Source of the DNA: Candidatus Sulfuricurvum sp. RIFRC-1
GTDB taxonomy: Bacteria; Campylobacterota; Campylobacteria; Campylobacterales; Sulfurimonadaceae
Assembly: GCF_000310245.1 (NCBI RefSeq)
Contig: NC_020505.1
Span: 1,708,001-1,772,000, forward strand
Direction of reading: 5' to 3'
Length of the DNA stretch: 64,000 nucleotides
Shown: positions 16,737-25,764 of the stretch, one piece after another
Numbering within the stretch: the stretch's first letter is position 1
Layout: the number at the start of each line of letters is the position of its first letter
The notes under the pieces: generated by a model
What the model saw: only the letters and a program-made list of their open reading frames with translations
Told to the model about the DNA's origin: nothing
Databases searched by the model: none
Position numbers and translations under genes: made by a program

Positions 16737-18149
16737 TTAAATTGTATCTATCTTAATGCATCCCCATTCGGGGAAATTGTTACGGATATAGACATTAAGT
16801 TCCATTTCAGCCTTAGTATACTTTTTCGCTAGTGCTCCTTGATTGCTTTGGCTTGATCCCATGATCATTCCAGCACCCACCGTATTATTTGTCATACGAT
16901 CTACCACGATAAAACTACCTGTTAGACGATTTACAGTATAAGTATCTGAGGCCATTGGTCGGGTAAGAATCATTCTGCATGAGGCGATATCATTAAGCGC
17001 CAATACTTCAACCTGTGTTCGTTCAAAGCTATTAACATCTACTTTGTAATTTATCTTTTCAAAACTTCCAGAGATCATGGATGTTGCACATTTAATATCA
17101 TACGTGCGTCCCAAAATCATTAATTTTTCATCCATCCAAACCAACATAACATTAAGATTATTTGAGACACTCGGGAGAGAATGTGTATGAACAATCATAT
17201 CGCCACGGCTAATATCAACTTCATCTTCTGTTATAATCGTTATAGCCATTTGTGCATACGCTTCTTCAGTCGTTACACCTCGGTCGGCTTCTGTGATATC
17301 TCCAGCATTAATGATACTCTTGACCTTCGTCGTCTTTCCTGATGGTAAAACCATAATCTCATCACCAACTTTTACACTGCCAGCTGCTATAGTCCCGCAA
17401 AATCCTCTAAAGTCAAGGTTTGGACGGTTTACATACTGTACAGGAAATCTAAAACTTTCCGATTTTTGTTCTTTTGAAATATCCATCGTATCCAGTAAAC
17501 TTAAAAGAGTTTCCCCATCATACCAAGGAGTATGTTTGCTCACCATTACGACATTATCACCATCTAATGCACTCAAAGGGATATAATAGGTATTTTTGAT
17601 ACCTAATTCATCTGCTAAAGCTCCATAAGCCTTGCTAATCTCGGTGTATGTATCTTCACAAAAATCTACCAGATCCATCTTGTTAATAGCGACTATGACA
17701 TGCTCTATACCTAATAATGAAACTATAAAACTATGACGGCGGGTTTGTGTCAAAATACCCTTACGAGCATCGATGAGGATGATAGCTACATCAGCAGTAG
17801 ATGCGCCGGTAACCATATTCCGAGTGTATTGTTCATGTCCTGGTGTATCTGCGATAATAAACTTACGGTTATCCGTAGCAAAAAAACGGTAGGCTACATC
17901 GATAGTAATACCCTGTTCTCTTTCACTCTGAAGACCATCCACCAAAAGTGCCATATCAATTTTTTCACCGGTAGTACCGTACTTTTTACTTTCACTTTCA
18001 GCGGCTGAAAGCTGATCGTCAAATATCATTTTTGAGTCATACAACATTCGTCCAATCAGTGTGCTTTTACCATCATCAACAGATCCACAGGTTAAAAAAC
18101 GGAGCATATCTTTGTTTTCGTGTTCTTTTAAATAGTTGAGTATATCCAT
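16737..18149 (-). CDS. cysN: CysN sulfate adenylyltransferase large (GTPase) subunit
   Basis: A 470-residue translation-factor-like GTPase: G1 TCGSVDDGKSTLIGR, G3 DTPGHEQYTRNM, G4 NKMDLVD, followed by two beta-barrel domains. With CysD it forms the ATP sulfurylase that makes APS, driven by GTP hydrolysis. There is no C-terminal APS-kinase domain, in line with the separate cysC. The stop of cysD and the start of cysN share one base. Confidence 0.94.
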   Translation of the reverse strand: MDILNYLKEHENKDMLRFLTCGSVDDGKSTLIGRMLYDSKMIFDDQLSAAESESKKYGTTGEKIDMALLVDGLQSEREQGITIDVAYRFFATDNRKFIIADTPGHEQYTRNMVTGASTADVAIILIDARKGILTQTRRHSFIVSLLGIEHVIVAINKMDLVDFCEDTYTEISKAYGALADELGIKNTYYIPLSALDGDNVVMVSKHTPWYDGETLLSLLDTMDISKEQKSESFRFPVQYVNRPNLDFRGFCGTIAAGSVKVGDEIMVLPSGKTTKVKSIINAGDITEADRGVTTEEAYAQMAITIITEDEVDISRGDMIVHTHSLPSVSNNLNVMLVWMDEKLMILGRTYDIKCATSMISGSFEKINYKVDVNSFERTQVEVLALNDIASCRMILTRPMASDTYTVNRLTGSFIVVDRMTNNTVGAGMIMGSSQSNQGALAKKYTKAEMELNVYIRNNFPEWGCIKIDTI

Positions 18150-19060
18150 TAAAAGTATCCCTCTACTTTTTTCAATTCCATAGCACCCTCTTGGTCTTTA
18201 TCGATCAGACGCCCTTCACGTTCGCTACTTGTTGAAAGAATCATCTCCTTAATTATCTCTGGTAATGTTGTTGCGGTTGAATTAATCGCTCCAGTCAGTG
18301 GGTAGCACCCGAGCGTACGAAATCGTACCATCTCTTTTTTAGCAGTACGGCGAAGCTCATCTGGCATACGCTCATCATCCACCATAATCTTGACACCGTC
18401 TATCTCGACTACCGACTGTTCTTTAGCAAAGTACAGAGAAGGGATAGAAATCCCTTCCAAATAAATGTATTGCCAAATATCAAGTTCTGTCCAGTTAGAG
18501 ATAGGAAAGACACGAACACTTTCCCCCTTTTGAATAGCTGTATTATAAAGGTTCCAGAGTTCAGGACGCTGATTTTTTGGATTCCATCGGTGATGTTTAT
18601 CTCGAAATGAAAAGATACGCTCTTTGGCACGGCTTTTTTCCTCATCACGGCGCGCTCCTCCGATAATGGCATCATAGCCCCCTTTATTGAGTGCTTGTTT
18701 CAGCCCTTCAGTTTTCATGATATCTGTATGTACTTTACTGCCATGTTCAAATGGAGATATATCCATTGCCACCCCTTCAGGATTGGAGTACACGATAAGA
18801 TCAAATCCGAGATCTTTAGCACGTTGGTCACGAAACTCTATCATCTCTTTAAACTTCCAAAGGGTATCAACATGCAAAAGAGGAAAAGGGAGTTTGCTCG
18901 GGGCAAATGCTTTTATAGCTAAATGCAACATTACAGATGAATCTTTGCCTACAGAGTACATCATTACAGGATTACTAAATTCAGCAGCTACTTCACGTAA
19001 AATGTGAATCGATTCGGCTTCAAGTTGTTTAAGGTGAGTTAATCGTTCTTGCGCTATCAA
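18149..19060 (-). CDS. cysD: CysD sulfate adenylyltransferase small subunit
   Basis: A 303-residue PAPS-reductase/ATP-sulfurylase family protein: PP-loop [30 protein letters not shown], and the C-terminal [12 protein letters not shown]. It adenylylates sulfate, forming APS with CysN. Its ATG overlaps the fcl stop by 4 bp, which ties sulfate activation to GDP-fucose synthesis. Confidence 0.94.
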   Translation of the reverse strand: MIAQERLTHLKQLEAESIHILREVAAEFSNPVMMYSVGKDSSVMLHLAIKAFAPSKLPFPLLHVDTLWKFKEMIEFRDQRAKDLGFDLIVYSNPEGVAMDISPFEHGSKVHTDIMKTEGLKQALNKGGYDAIIGGARRDEEKSRAKERIFSFRDKHHRWNPKNQRPELWNLYNTAIQKGESVRVFPISNWTELDIWQYIYLEGISIPSLYFAKEQSVVEIDGVKIMVDDERMPDELRRTAKKEMVRFRTLGCYPLTGAINSTATTLPEIIKEMILSTSSEREGRLIDKDQEGAMELKKVEGYF

Positions 19061-20103
19061 TGTACTTCCTTATACCAATTGTATATCATTTCTATTCCAC
19101 TTTTTAACTCTACCGTATGTTTCCAACCGAGGGCATGTAGCTTAGAAACATTTGTAAGCTTTTTCATCGTTCCGTCAGGTTTATCGACATTGAAATAAAG
19201 CTCACCGCTAAATCCAACGATTTCACGTATCAGATGTGCTAGGTCATGGATGCTGATATCGATTCCGGTTCCGATGTTTATGTGAGTATTACGGATTTCG
19301 TTTGTCGTGCTAAAAGTGTCTTTGAAATCACGATTTTCCATTAGAAATACACAGGCATCTGCCATGTCCTCGGACCAGAGAAATTCACGCATCGGTTTAC
19401 CGCTCCCCCAAATTTCTACCCGTTCACCGCTCACACCGAAACCTTTGAGATACCCCAATGCGGTTTCAATGTCATCCATTTTTAAATCATCCAATACTGC
19501 TTGAGTATTATTTTCACTCAGGAGTTTGGCCAAATGGATTTTACGAATCATGGCAGGGAGGACGTGCGATTTTTCCAAATCGAAGTTATCGTTAGGTCCA
19601 TAGAGATTGGTCGGCATAACACTGATATAGTTGGTGCCGTACTGTAGATTATAGCTCTCACACATTTTAATACCGGCGATTTTGGCAATCGCGTAAGGTT
19701 CGTTGGTATATTCCAATGTATCTGTGAGGAGACAATGCTCCGGCATCGGCTGAGGGGCATTTTTCGGGTAGATGCAGGTACTTCCCAAAAACATCAGTTT
19801 TTTGACACCGTTGAGAAAGCTCTGATGGATGATGTTGTTCTGGATCATCACGTTTTCATAAATAAACTCACCCCGGTAAGTGTTATTGGCTACGATCCCG
19901 CCTACTTTGGCTGCAGCCAAAAAGACGTATTCCGGTTTTTCGGCTAAAAAGAAGTCAGCAACAGCTTGCTGACTTGTTAAGTCAAGTTCACTATGGGTAC
20001 GGGTCATGATATTGCTGTACCCTTTGAAGTGAAGGTTTTTGATGATGGCACTGCCGACAAGTCCACGGTGACCGGCTACATAAATTTTGCTATTTTTATC
20101 CAT
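19057..20103 (-). CDS. fcl: GDP-L-fucose synthase
   Basis: A 348-residue extended SDR with the NADP loop [12 protein letters not shown], catalytic Ser in GSTCIYP (about residue 108) and Tyr137/Lys141 in YAIAK. It epimerises and reduces GDP-4-keto-6-deoxymannose to GDP-L-fucose in the cytoplasm. Two bases after gmd, and overlapping cysD. The length is slightly above the E. coli enzyme because of an insertion around [20 protein letters not shown], a feature I have also seen in some Campylobacterota homologues. Confidence 0.92.
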   Translation of the reverse strand: MDKNSKIYVAGHRGLVGSAIIKNLHFKGYSNIMTRTHSELDLTSQQAVADFFLAEKPEYVFLAAAKVGGIVANNTYRGEFIYENVMIQNNIIHQSFLNGVKKLMFLGSTCIYPKNAPQPMPEHCLLTDTLEYTNEPYAIAKIAGIKMCESYNLQYGTNYISVMPTNLYGPNDNFDLEKSHVLPAMIRKIHLAKLLSENNTQAVLDDLKMDDIETALGYLKGFGVSGERVEIWGSGKPMREFLWSEDMADACVFLMENRDFKDTFSTTNEIRNTHINIGTGIDISIHDLAHLIREIVGFSGELYFNVDKPDGTMKKLTNVSKLHALGWKHTVELKSGIEMIYNWYKEVH

Positions 20104-20105
20104 GT

Positions 20106-21227
20106 TTACTCGTAATAGCTCATTGTTTTATAGCCGCCCTCTTGGAGATAGACATCTTTTGTCATTAGCTTGAGGTCCGATTTCATCATATCGTCAACTA
20201 GCTCTTGGAGTCGGTATTCTCTAGTCCAACCCAGTTTTTGTTCTGCTTTGGTCGGATCACCTAACAAGAGATCAACTTCAGTCGGACGGAAGTAGCGAGG
20301 ATCGACGGCAACGACTTCACGGCCGATGTCGACTTGATACTCAGAATTACTGCAGAATATGACGTATCCTTTTTCATCGACGCCTTCTCCACGGAACTCT
20401 AACGTAATTCCGGCATAGGTAAATGCCATACGGACAAAGTCACGTACTGTAGTGGTTTGTCCTGTTGCAATAACCCAGTCTTCTGGCTGTTCGGCTTGGA
20501 GGATCATCCACATCATCCGTACATAGTCTTTTGCATGACCCCAGTCACGTTTGGCATCGAGGTTACCGAGGTAGAGTTTATCTTGTAATCCAAGGGCGAT
20601 TTTAGAAGCCGCACGGGTGATTTTACGGGTAACAAACGTTTCACCGCGTACAGGGCTTTCGTGGTTGAAAAGGATTCCGTTACACGCAAACATCCCATAG
20701 GCTTCACGGTAGTTGACGGTGATCCAGTAAGCATACATTTTAGCCACTGCATACGGAGAACGCGGATAAAACGGTGTGGTTTCAGATTGAGGAGTCTCTT
20801 GGACTTTACCGTATAGTTCGCTGGTGGAAGCCTGATAGATTTTCGTTTTGTGGGCAAGTCCCAAAAGTTTTACGGCTTCGAGAATACGAAGTGTTCCTGT
20901 CCCATCGGCATTGGCTACATACTCAGGTGTTTCAAATGAGACGGCAACATGGCTCATCGCGGCGAGGTTATAGATCTCATCCGGTTGTACCTCTTGGATA
21001 ATACGGGTAAGGTTCATCGAATCAGTCATATCCCCATAATGTAAAAAGAGGTTGCGGTTATCAACATGGGGGTCTTGGTACAGATGATCGATACGATCGG
21101 TGTTAAAAAGAGAAGTCCGTCGCTTAATCCCGTGGACAATGTACCCTTTTTTGAGGAGAAATTCGGCGAGATAGCTCCCATCCTGTCCTGTGATACCGGT
21201 TATAAGTGCAACTTTCTGTTCCAACAT
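20106..21227 (-). CDS. gmd: GDP-mannose 4,6-dehydratase
   Basis: A 373-residue extended SDR: N-terminal [17 protein letters not shown], catalytic region [11 protein letters not shown] and [19 protein letters not shown]-contacting RRTSLFNT. It makes GDP-4-keto-6-deoxymannose, the substrate of Fcl. It overlaps the gmm stop by one base. GDP-mannose must come from elsewhere because the adjacent manC is a fragment. Confidence 0.94.
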   Translation of the reverse strand: MLEQKVALITGITGQDGSYLAEFLLKKGYIVHGIKRRTSLFNTDRIDHLYQDPHVDNRNLFLHYGDMTDSMNLTRIIQEVQPDEIYNLAAMSHVAVSFETPEYVANADGTGTLRILEAVKLLGLAHKTKIYQASTSELYGKVQETPQSETTPFYPRSPYAVAKMYAYWITVNYREAYGMFACNGILFNHESPVRGETFVTRKITRAASKIALGLQDKLYLGNLDAKRDWGHAKDYVRMMWMILQAEQPEDWVIATGQTTTVRDFVRMAFTYAGITLEFRGEGVDEKGYVIFCSNSEYQVDIGREVVAVDPRYFRPTEVDLLLGDPTKAEQKLGWTREYRLQELVDDMMKSDLKLMTKDVYLQEGGYKTMSYYE

Positions 21228-21682
21228 TAGAGTGATCCTTTGAAATAGTTTTTTACATACGCGTGAACATTGCTATTCTCCAAAAGTTCCTCTTTTGAAA
21301 AATAGCGATATTCAGTATGCTCCTTTTGGGGCAATGTGAGCTCATGATTGATTTTTAAACGGTACACCAATACTACATAATGGGTACTGATGGTATCCTC
21401 AAAAAAGCTGTCATCATAAAAATGCTCATATACTCCGTGAAATACTAACATCTCTTGTGTTGTTTCAAGATTAAACTCTTTTTTTGAGAGGCGTTTGATC
21501 GCCTCATCCAAGGTCTCATTTTTAAAGATCCGACCACCCAGAGTAAACCAAAAGCCTCGTGCCGGTTTGTTAACTCGCTTACCGAGTAAAAAATTGCCTT
21601 GCGTGTTTTTGATGATAAAATCAATCGAGATAAGGGGAGCATTTTCCACGACCATTTTAAACTTATTGTCTGAAATCATCAT
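21227..21682 (-). CDS. gmm: Gmm-type GDP-mannose mannosyl hydrolase (Nudix)
   Basis: A 151-residue Nudix-fold protein. The box reads [19 protein letters not shown] and lacks the usual Arg-Glu-x2-Glu-Glu pattern. That shortened box is typical of GDP-mannose mannosyl hydrolases, which release mannose from GDP-mannose, and is not a sign of decay. It lies between the manC remnant and gmd, the usual company of gmm. It may control the GDP-mannose/GDP-fucose pool. Confidence 0.85.
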   Translation of the reverse strand: MMISDNKFKMVVENAPLISIDFIIKNTQGNFLLGKRVNKPARGFWFTLGGRIFKNETLDEAIKRLSKKEFNLETTQEMLVFHGVYEHFYDDSFFEDTISTHYVVLVYRLKINHELTLPQKEHTEYRYFSKEELLENSNVHAYVKNYFKGSL

Positions 21683-22057
21683 CTATCCGCACAATATCAT
21701 CTTCGAGTATTGTATAGGTTCCCCATGGACGATGTACAGTGCAATTGCAGGAGCTGTGTTACGCCCTACAGGCTCCAACAGAAATTTCACATGCTGCATA
21801 TCCAAGCGTGGATTTTCTTCTAATTGGTCGAGCGCTAAAAAATATTGTTCCGCATTGGAGACGATAAAATGGGTATCGCACATTTTTGTATTTCTCTCGA
21901 CGGTAAGCTGAAAAAGTGATTTATTAGAAGGTAAATTACTTGGAAAGAGAGGTTGCCCTGAGGCATCAAATAGTTTTACAAACTGTTTTGGTATAAGGGT
22001 ACGACTTATCGGCCAAAGAAGGGTACCGCTTCCTCCGCATAAAATGATGTTTGTCAT
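21683..22057 (-). pseudogene. manC: manC remnant (mannose-1-phosphate guanylyltransferase)
   Basis: 124 codons begin like ManC (MTNIILCGGSGT...WPISR) and continue to EPVGRNTAPAIAL, about one quarter of the normal 450-480 residues. The signature GGSGTRLWP has Leu for the conserved Arg. After PAIAL, another frame reads HRPWGTYTILEDD (21734 downwards), the start of ManC's C-terminal cupin domain. So a large internal deletion has fused the N-terminus out of frame to the C-terminal domain, which the gmm start then cuts off. The gene is dead. Confidence 0.88.
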
Positions 22058-22104
22058 TTCGATCCCTTGGTAATTATTCTCGAACCGATAACCACTCTAT
22101 ACAT

Positions 22105-23118
22105 TTACAGATATCCATTCGGATTTTTGGATTGGAAATGCCATGTATCACGGCACATATCCTCTAACGTCCGAGAGGCTCTCCATCCTAGAAGAGAGTT
22201 AGAGAAGAGAGAATCGGCATAGCATACGGCGATATCACCCTCCCGACGAGGGGCGATCGTATAAGGAACACGGCGTTCCGATGCTTTCTCAAACGCCTTC
22301 ACCACATCCATAACACTGTATCCTATTCCTGTCCCGAGATTAAGTGCGGTGCATTGGGGGGTATTTAATGCCTGGAGCGCTTTAAGATGCCCCTGAGCCA
22401 GATCAACGACATGGATGTAATCACGTACCCCCGTCCCATCATGGGTCGAGTAGTCGGCACCGAACACACGCAACTTCTCTCTTCGCCCAACCGCTGTCTG
22501 AGCGACAAACGGCATCAAATTATTCGGAATCCCCTGTGGATCTTCGCCTATCAGTCCGCTCTTATGTGCCCCTACTGGGTTAAAATAGCGTAAAATCATA
22601 ATCTTCCATGTGGGATCAGAGGTGTACAGATCACGTAAAATCTCTTCGATAACGAGTTTAGTTCGACCGTAGGGGTTGGTGGTTCGTAAAGGATGTGATT
22701 CGTTTAGGGGAAGATACTCCGGATCGCCGTAGACCGTAGCCGATGAGCTGAATACAAGTGTTTTCATGTTATTCGTATCCATGGCACGTAATAAGCACAA
22801 TGTCCCATGAACGTTGTTATCATAATAATCGAGCGGTTTAGCAACCGATTCCCCCACCGCTTTTAGCCCTGCAAAATGTATCACCACATCACAGCCGGCC
22901 ATCGCCTCACGCATCGCTCCCTCATCCCGTATATCTCCAACAATCAATGTGATTACTTTACCCGTAATGGTCTCAACACGCTTGAGTGCTTCGGCGCTGC
23001 TGTTGGAGAAGTTATCATAGACGACTACCTCATATCCCTCATTCAAAAGCTCAACACAGGTGTGGGTTCCAATATATCCGGCTCCACCCGCTACAAAAAT
23101 ACGGCCTCTCTTACTCAT
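22105..23118 (-). CDS. galE: UDP-glucose 4-epimerase
   Basis: A 337-residue extended SDR with AGGAGYIGTHTCVEL, catalytic Ser in FSSSATVYGDP and Tyr-x3-Lys in NPYGRTKL. It interconverts UDP-glucose and UDP-galactose, and possibly the N-acetyl forms, for surface glycans. The start overlaps the uppS stop (ATGA). 47 bases separate it from the manC remnant; I see nothing in that gap. Confidence 0.93.
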   Translation of the reverse strand: MSKRGRIFVAGGAGYIGTHTCVELLNEGYEVVVYDNFSNSSAEALKRVETITGKVITLIVGDIRDEGAMREAMAGCDVVIHFAGLKAVGESVAKPLDYYDNNVHGTLCLLRAMDTNNMKTLVFSSSATVYGDPEYLPLNESHPLRTTNPYGRTKLVIEEILRDLYTSDPTWKIMILRYFNPVGAHKSGLIGEDPQGIPNNLMPFVAQTAVGRREKLRVFGADYSTHDGTGVRDYIHVVDLAQGHLKALQALNTPQCTALNLGTGIGYSVMDVVKAFEKASERRVPYTIAPRREGDIAVCYADSLFSNSLLGWRASRTLEDMCRDTWHFQSKNPNGYL

Positions 23119-23801
23119 CCGTTTAATCCCCCGAAACGGCGTTCTCGTTTTTCAAATTCTTTTAATATCGTATCAAATTCCTCAGCTGAAAAATCAGGCC
23201 ATAGTGTCGGTGTAAAAAAAAGCTCCGCATAGGCGGCTTGCCATAACAAAAAGTTCGAAAGTCGCATATCCCCACCAGTACGAATAATCATATCCACACT
23301 TGGAAATGCTGCGGTATCAAGATGCTTTTCTAGCTGTTCAGGTGTAGGCGTAATATCATATTCTCGAAGTCGGTTGATGGCACGAATCATCTCATCATGT
23401 GCTCCGTAGTTGAGAGCAAGTACCTGTGTCAGTCCAGTATGATGTGCAGTTGCCTCTTTAGTCACTCGGATCTGCTTTTTCAGAGATGCTGAGAATGGAG
23501 TTAAATCACCAATCGTTTCAAAACGGATGTTGTTTTCGATCATATGAGAGAGCTCGTTTTTCATATATTTCGTCATCAGTTTCATCAAAAAAGCGATTTC
23601 AAGAGCGGGACGTTTCCAGTTCTCAGTACTGAATGCGTAGAGAGTCAGATGAGTGAGCCCGTAATCAAAGCAAAGGCGGGTTGTTTCACGGACTTTGATC
23701 GCTCCCGCTTCATGTCCGGCAGAGCGATTTTGTCCGCGCTGCGCTGCCCATCGGCCATTTCCGTCCATAATAATACCAATATGCCGACAGGATGATTTCA
23801 T
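23115..23801 (-). CDS. uppS: undecaprenyl diphosphate synthase
   Basis: A 228-residue cis-prenyltransferase with GIIMDGNGRWA (catalytic Asp13), the FSTENWKRP segment and RTGGDMRLSNFLLWQ. It elongates farnesyl diphosphate to the C55 lipid carrier used for peptidoglycan and surface polysaccharides at the inner membrane. Slightly shorter than most homologues but with all motifs. 50 bp separate it from ridA. Confidence 0.94.
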   Translation of the reverse strand: MKSSCRHIGIIMDGNGRWAAQRGQNRSAGHEAGAIKVRETTRLCFDYGLTHLTLYAFSTENWKRPALEIAFLMKLMTKYMKNELSHMIENNIRFETIGDLTPFSASLKKQIRVTKEATAHHTGLTQVLALNYGAHDEMIRAINRLREYDITPTPEQLEKHLDTAAFPSVDMIIRTGGDMRLSNFLLWQAAYAELFFTPTLWPDFSAEEFDTILKEFEKRERRFGGLNG

Positions 23802-23851
23802 TTAACAGCTTTACACGATTTTAATTCTATTGTAGTATTTAATCGATTAAA

Positions 23852-24226
23852 TCATGCTAAAGCGATAGCATCAATCTCAACAAGTGCATTTTTTGGCAAT
23901 GTTTTCACGGCTACTGTAGAACGTGCAGGCTTGTGGTTACCAAACGCTTCACCATAAATCGCATTGACTGCTGAGAAATCCTCCATATCCGCCAAAAAGA
24001 TAGTCGTTTTGATCACTTTATCGAATGAGCTTCCGGATGCTTCTAATACAGCTTTGAGATTTACGATCACTTGAGCACATTGTTCACTTACGGTTCCATT
24101 GTTCATTTCACCCGCAGGAGTTAGCGCAATTTGCCCTGAAGTAAATACCATACCGTTTGCGATCATTGCTTGAGAATAAGGCCCAATAGCTGCGGGAGCA
24201 TTAGGCGTTTGTACGTTTTTAATCAC
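23852..24226 (-). CDS. ridA: RidA-family enamine/imine deaminase
   Basis: A 124-residue YjgF/YER057c/UK114 protein: N-terminal [19 protein letters not shown], active-site Arg in ARSTVAV, and C-terminal VEIDAIA. It hydrolyses reactive 2-aminoacrylate-type enamines released by PLP enzymes. Full length. It is placed 18 bp downstream of a thioredoxin-like gene; no functional link is apparent. Confidence 0.92.
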   Translation of the reverse strand: MIKNVQTPNAPAAIGPYSQAMIANGMVFTSGQIALTPAGEMNNGTVSEQCAQVIVNLKAVLEASGSSFDKVIKTTIFLADMEDFSAVNAIYGEAFGNHKPARSTVAVKTLPKNALVEIDAIALA

Positions 24227-24244
24227 TGTTTTTCCTTATAGAAT

Positions 24245-24640
24245 TTATTTCTTAGCTTTTCGCAATGCATCGTCAAGAATCGATTGATAGTCCTCTGTAG
24301 GCCAATATCCAGGCATCGCATAAAGTACTTTTCCATTACCGTCTAAAAAATAGCTCATCGGTACCATATTCGCTGAAAGTGTTTTCGGATAGACACTTTT
24401 ATCACGGGTTACATGAACAGGAATGAAAGAGCTATTGATTTTAGAGATAATATCATCATCTGAAAGAGTTGTAGCCTCTAACTTTCGGCACCATCGGCAC
24501 TGCTCTGTCGTAATAATTACCAACATAGGCTTAGACTCTTTTTTTGCTTTGGCTTGCGCGTGAGCAAATGTATCCTGCCATATAATCTCAGCGCCAAAAA
24601 GATTAGCCATTAACAATACCAGCAAAACTGTTTTTTTCAT
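24245..24640 (-). CDS. secreted thioredoxin-fold protein (DUF255/SoxW-like)
   Basis: 131 residues with a short signal peptide (MKKTVLLVLLMANLFGA) and a thioredoxin fold. The redox motif is CRWC in TTEQCRWCRKLE, and the cis-Pro region is MVPMSYFLD. It probably acts as a periplasmic thiol oxidoreductase or heme/sulfur-chemistry accessory. The family resembles SoxW and DUF255 proteins. The exact partner is unknown. Confidence 0.75.
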   Translation of the reverse strand: MKKTVLLVLLMANLFGAEIIWQDTFAHAQAKAKKESKPMLVIITTEQCRWCRKLEATTLSDDDIISKINSSFIPVHVTRDKSVYPKTLSANMVPMSYFLDGNGKVLYAMPGYWPTEDYQSILDDALRKAKK

Positions 24641-24666
24641 TCTTAACCTTTTAGTAAAACGGAATT

Positions 24667-25764
24667 TTACCGAAAATTATCGATCAACTTTATAAAAACA
24701 GCATAAAGATGATTGACCTCATCAATCGATGTCCGCTCATTCGGAGCATGAATCGTATCATTAATGACTCCAAACTCGATTACATCGATTCCGTATAAGG
24801 CTATAAAACGGGCATCGGATGTGCCCCCTGCTGTAGAGTTTTTAGGTGTAATTCCACATATTTCATGAATGGTATTTGAAAGTGTTTGGACAATAGGGGT
24901 ATTAGCATCAGTGACAAACGGATAGGCCGATTGATCAAGATTCAGCGTGTAATCCAAGCCCTCCAACTGTTTGGCTATAAATGAAGCAATTGTCTCTTTA
25001 TCGGTACGAGTTGAATTTCGGACATTGAACATCATTTTGAGCTTACCCGGTGAAACATTGGTCGTCTCGATCCCTGCGCGGATATCGGTAATTACCAGCT
25101 GACTCGGGGCAAAATATTCATCCCCCTCGTCCAAAAATGCACCGGCGATATTTGATAATACCGGGGCAATTTGATGGACCGGATTGATCGCTTTTTCGGG
25201 ATAAGCGGCATGCCCTTGTTTCCCGATGATTTCGATAATACCGTTAATCGACCCACGACGGCCTACTTTAATCGCATCGCCGAATTGTTGTTCGCACGTC
25301 GGTTCGGCAACGACAACGGCATCGGGGAGGAGATGATGCTCTTTGAGATACGCTAACACTTCAACCGTCCCGAATTTCGCCGGCCCCTCTTCATCGGAAG
25401 TGAGTAAAATTGACAGTGTCCCCTCAAATTCACGTACTTCTTTAAGTGCTTGGGTAAATGCTGCTACACCGCTTTTCATATCCTGTGCGCCGCGTGCATA
25501 GATATATCCGTCTATTTCAGTCGCAACAAAAGGATCGGTCTGCCACCCTTCCCCGGCTGGGACGACATCCACATGTCCCGCAAAACAAAGATGTTTTCCT
25601 TCTCCAAAACGGCGATAAGCAAAAAGATTTTTTACCCCTTCACAGTCAATGCGAACGGTGGTAAATCCTTCCAAATAATCTTCCAAATAATCAAATATAC
25701 CACCATCTTCCGGTGTGACACTGGGTGATTCCAAAAGCTTTTTAAATAATTCAATAACGTTCAA
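24667..25764 (-). CDS. dapE: succinyl-diaminopimelate desuccinylase
   Basis: A 365-residue M20 metallopeptidase-family enzyme with FAGHVDVVPAGEGW (first metal ligands), ARGAQDMKSG, LLTSDEEGPA (catalytic Glu) and the late STAGGTSDARF. It hydrolyses N-succinyl-LL-diaminopimelate on the way to lysine and peptidoglycan. It starts directly after the MutS-family gene, with no gap (25765/25764). Confidence 0.94.
   Translation of the reverse strand: MNVIELFKKLLESPSVTPEDGGIFDYLEDYLEGFTTVRIDCEGVKNLFAYRRFGEGKHLCFAGHVDVVPAGEGWQTDPFVATEIDGYIYARGAQDMKSGVAAFTQALKEVREFEGTLSILLTSDEEGPAKFGTVEVLAYLKEHHLLPDAVVVAEPTCEQQFGDAIKVGRRGSINGIIEIIGKQGHAAYPEKAINPVHQIAPVLSNIAGAFLDEGDEYFAPSQLVITDIRAGIETTNVSPGKLKMMFNVRNSTRTDKETIASFIAKQLEGLDYTLNLDQSAYPFVTDANTPIVQTLSNTIHEICGITPKNSTAGGTSDARFIALYGIDVIEFGVINDTIHAPNERTSIDEVNHLYAVFIKLIDNFR

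Noticed and set aside
21683-21715. Repeat of the ManC N-terminal sequence (MILCG) at the end of the manC fragment
   Set aside because: The match is five residues in a frame that is not the ancestral one; likely chance, since another frame shows the cupin domain start.
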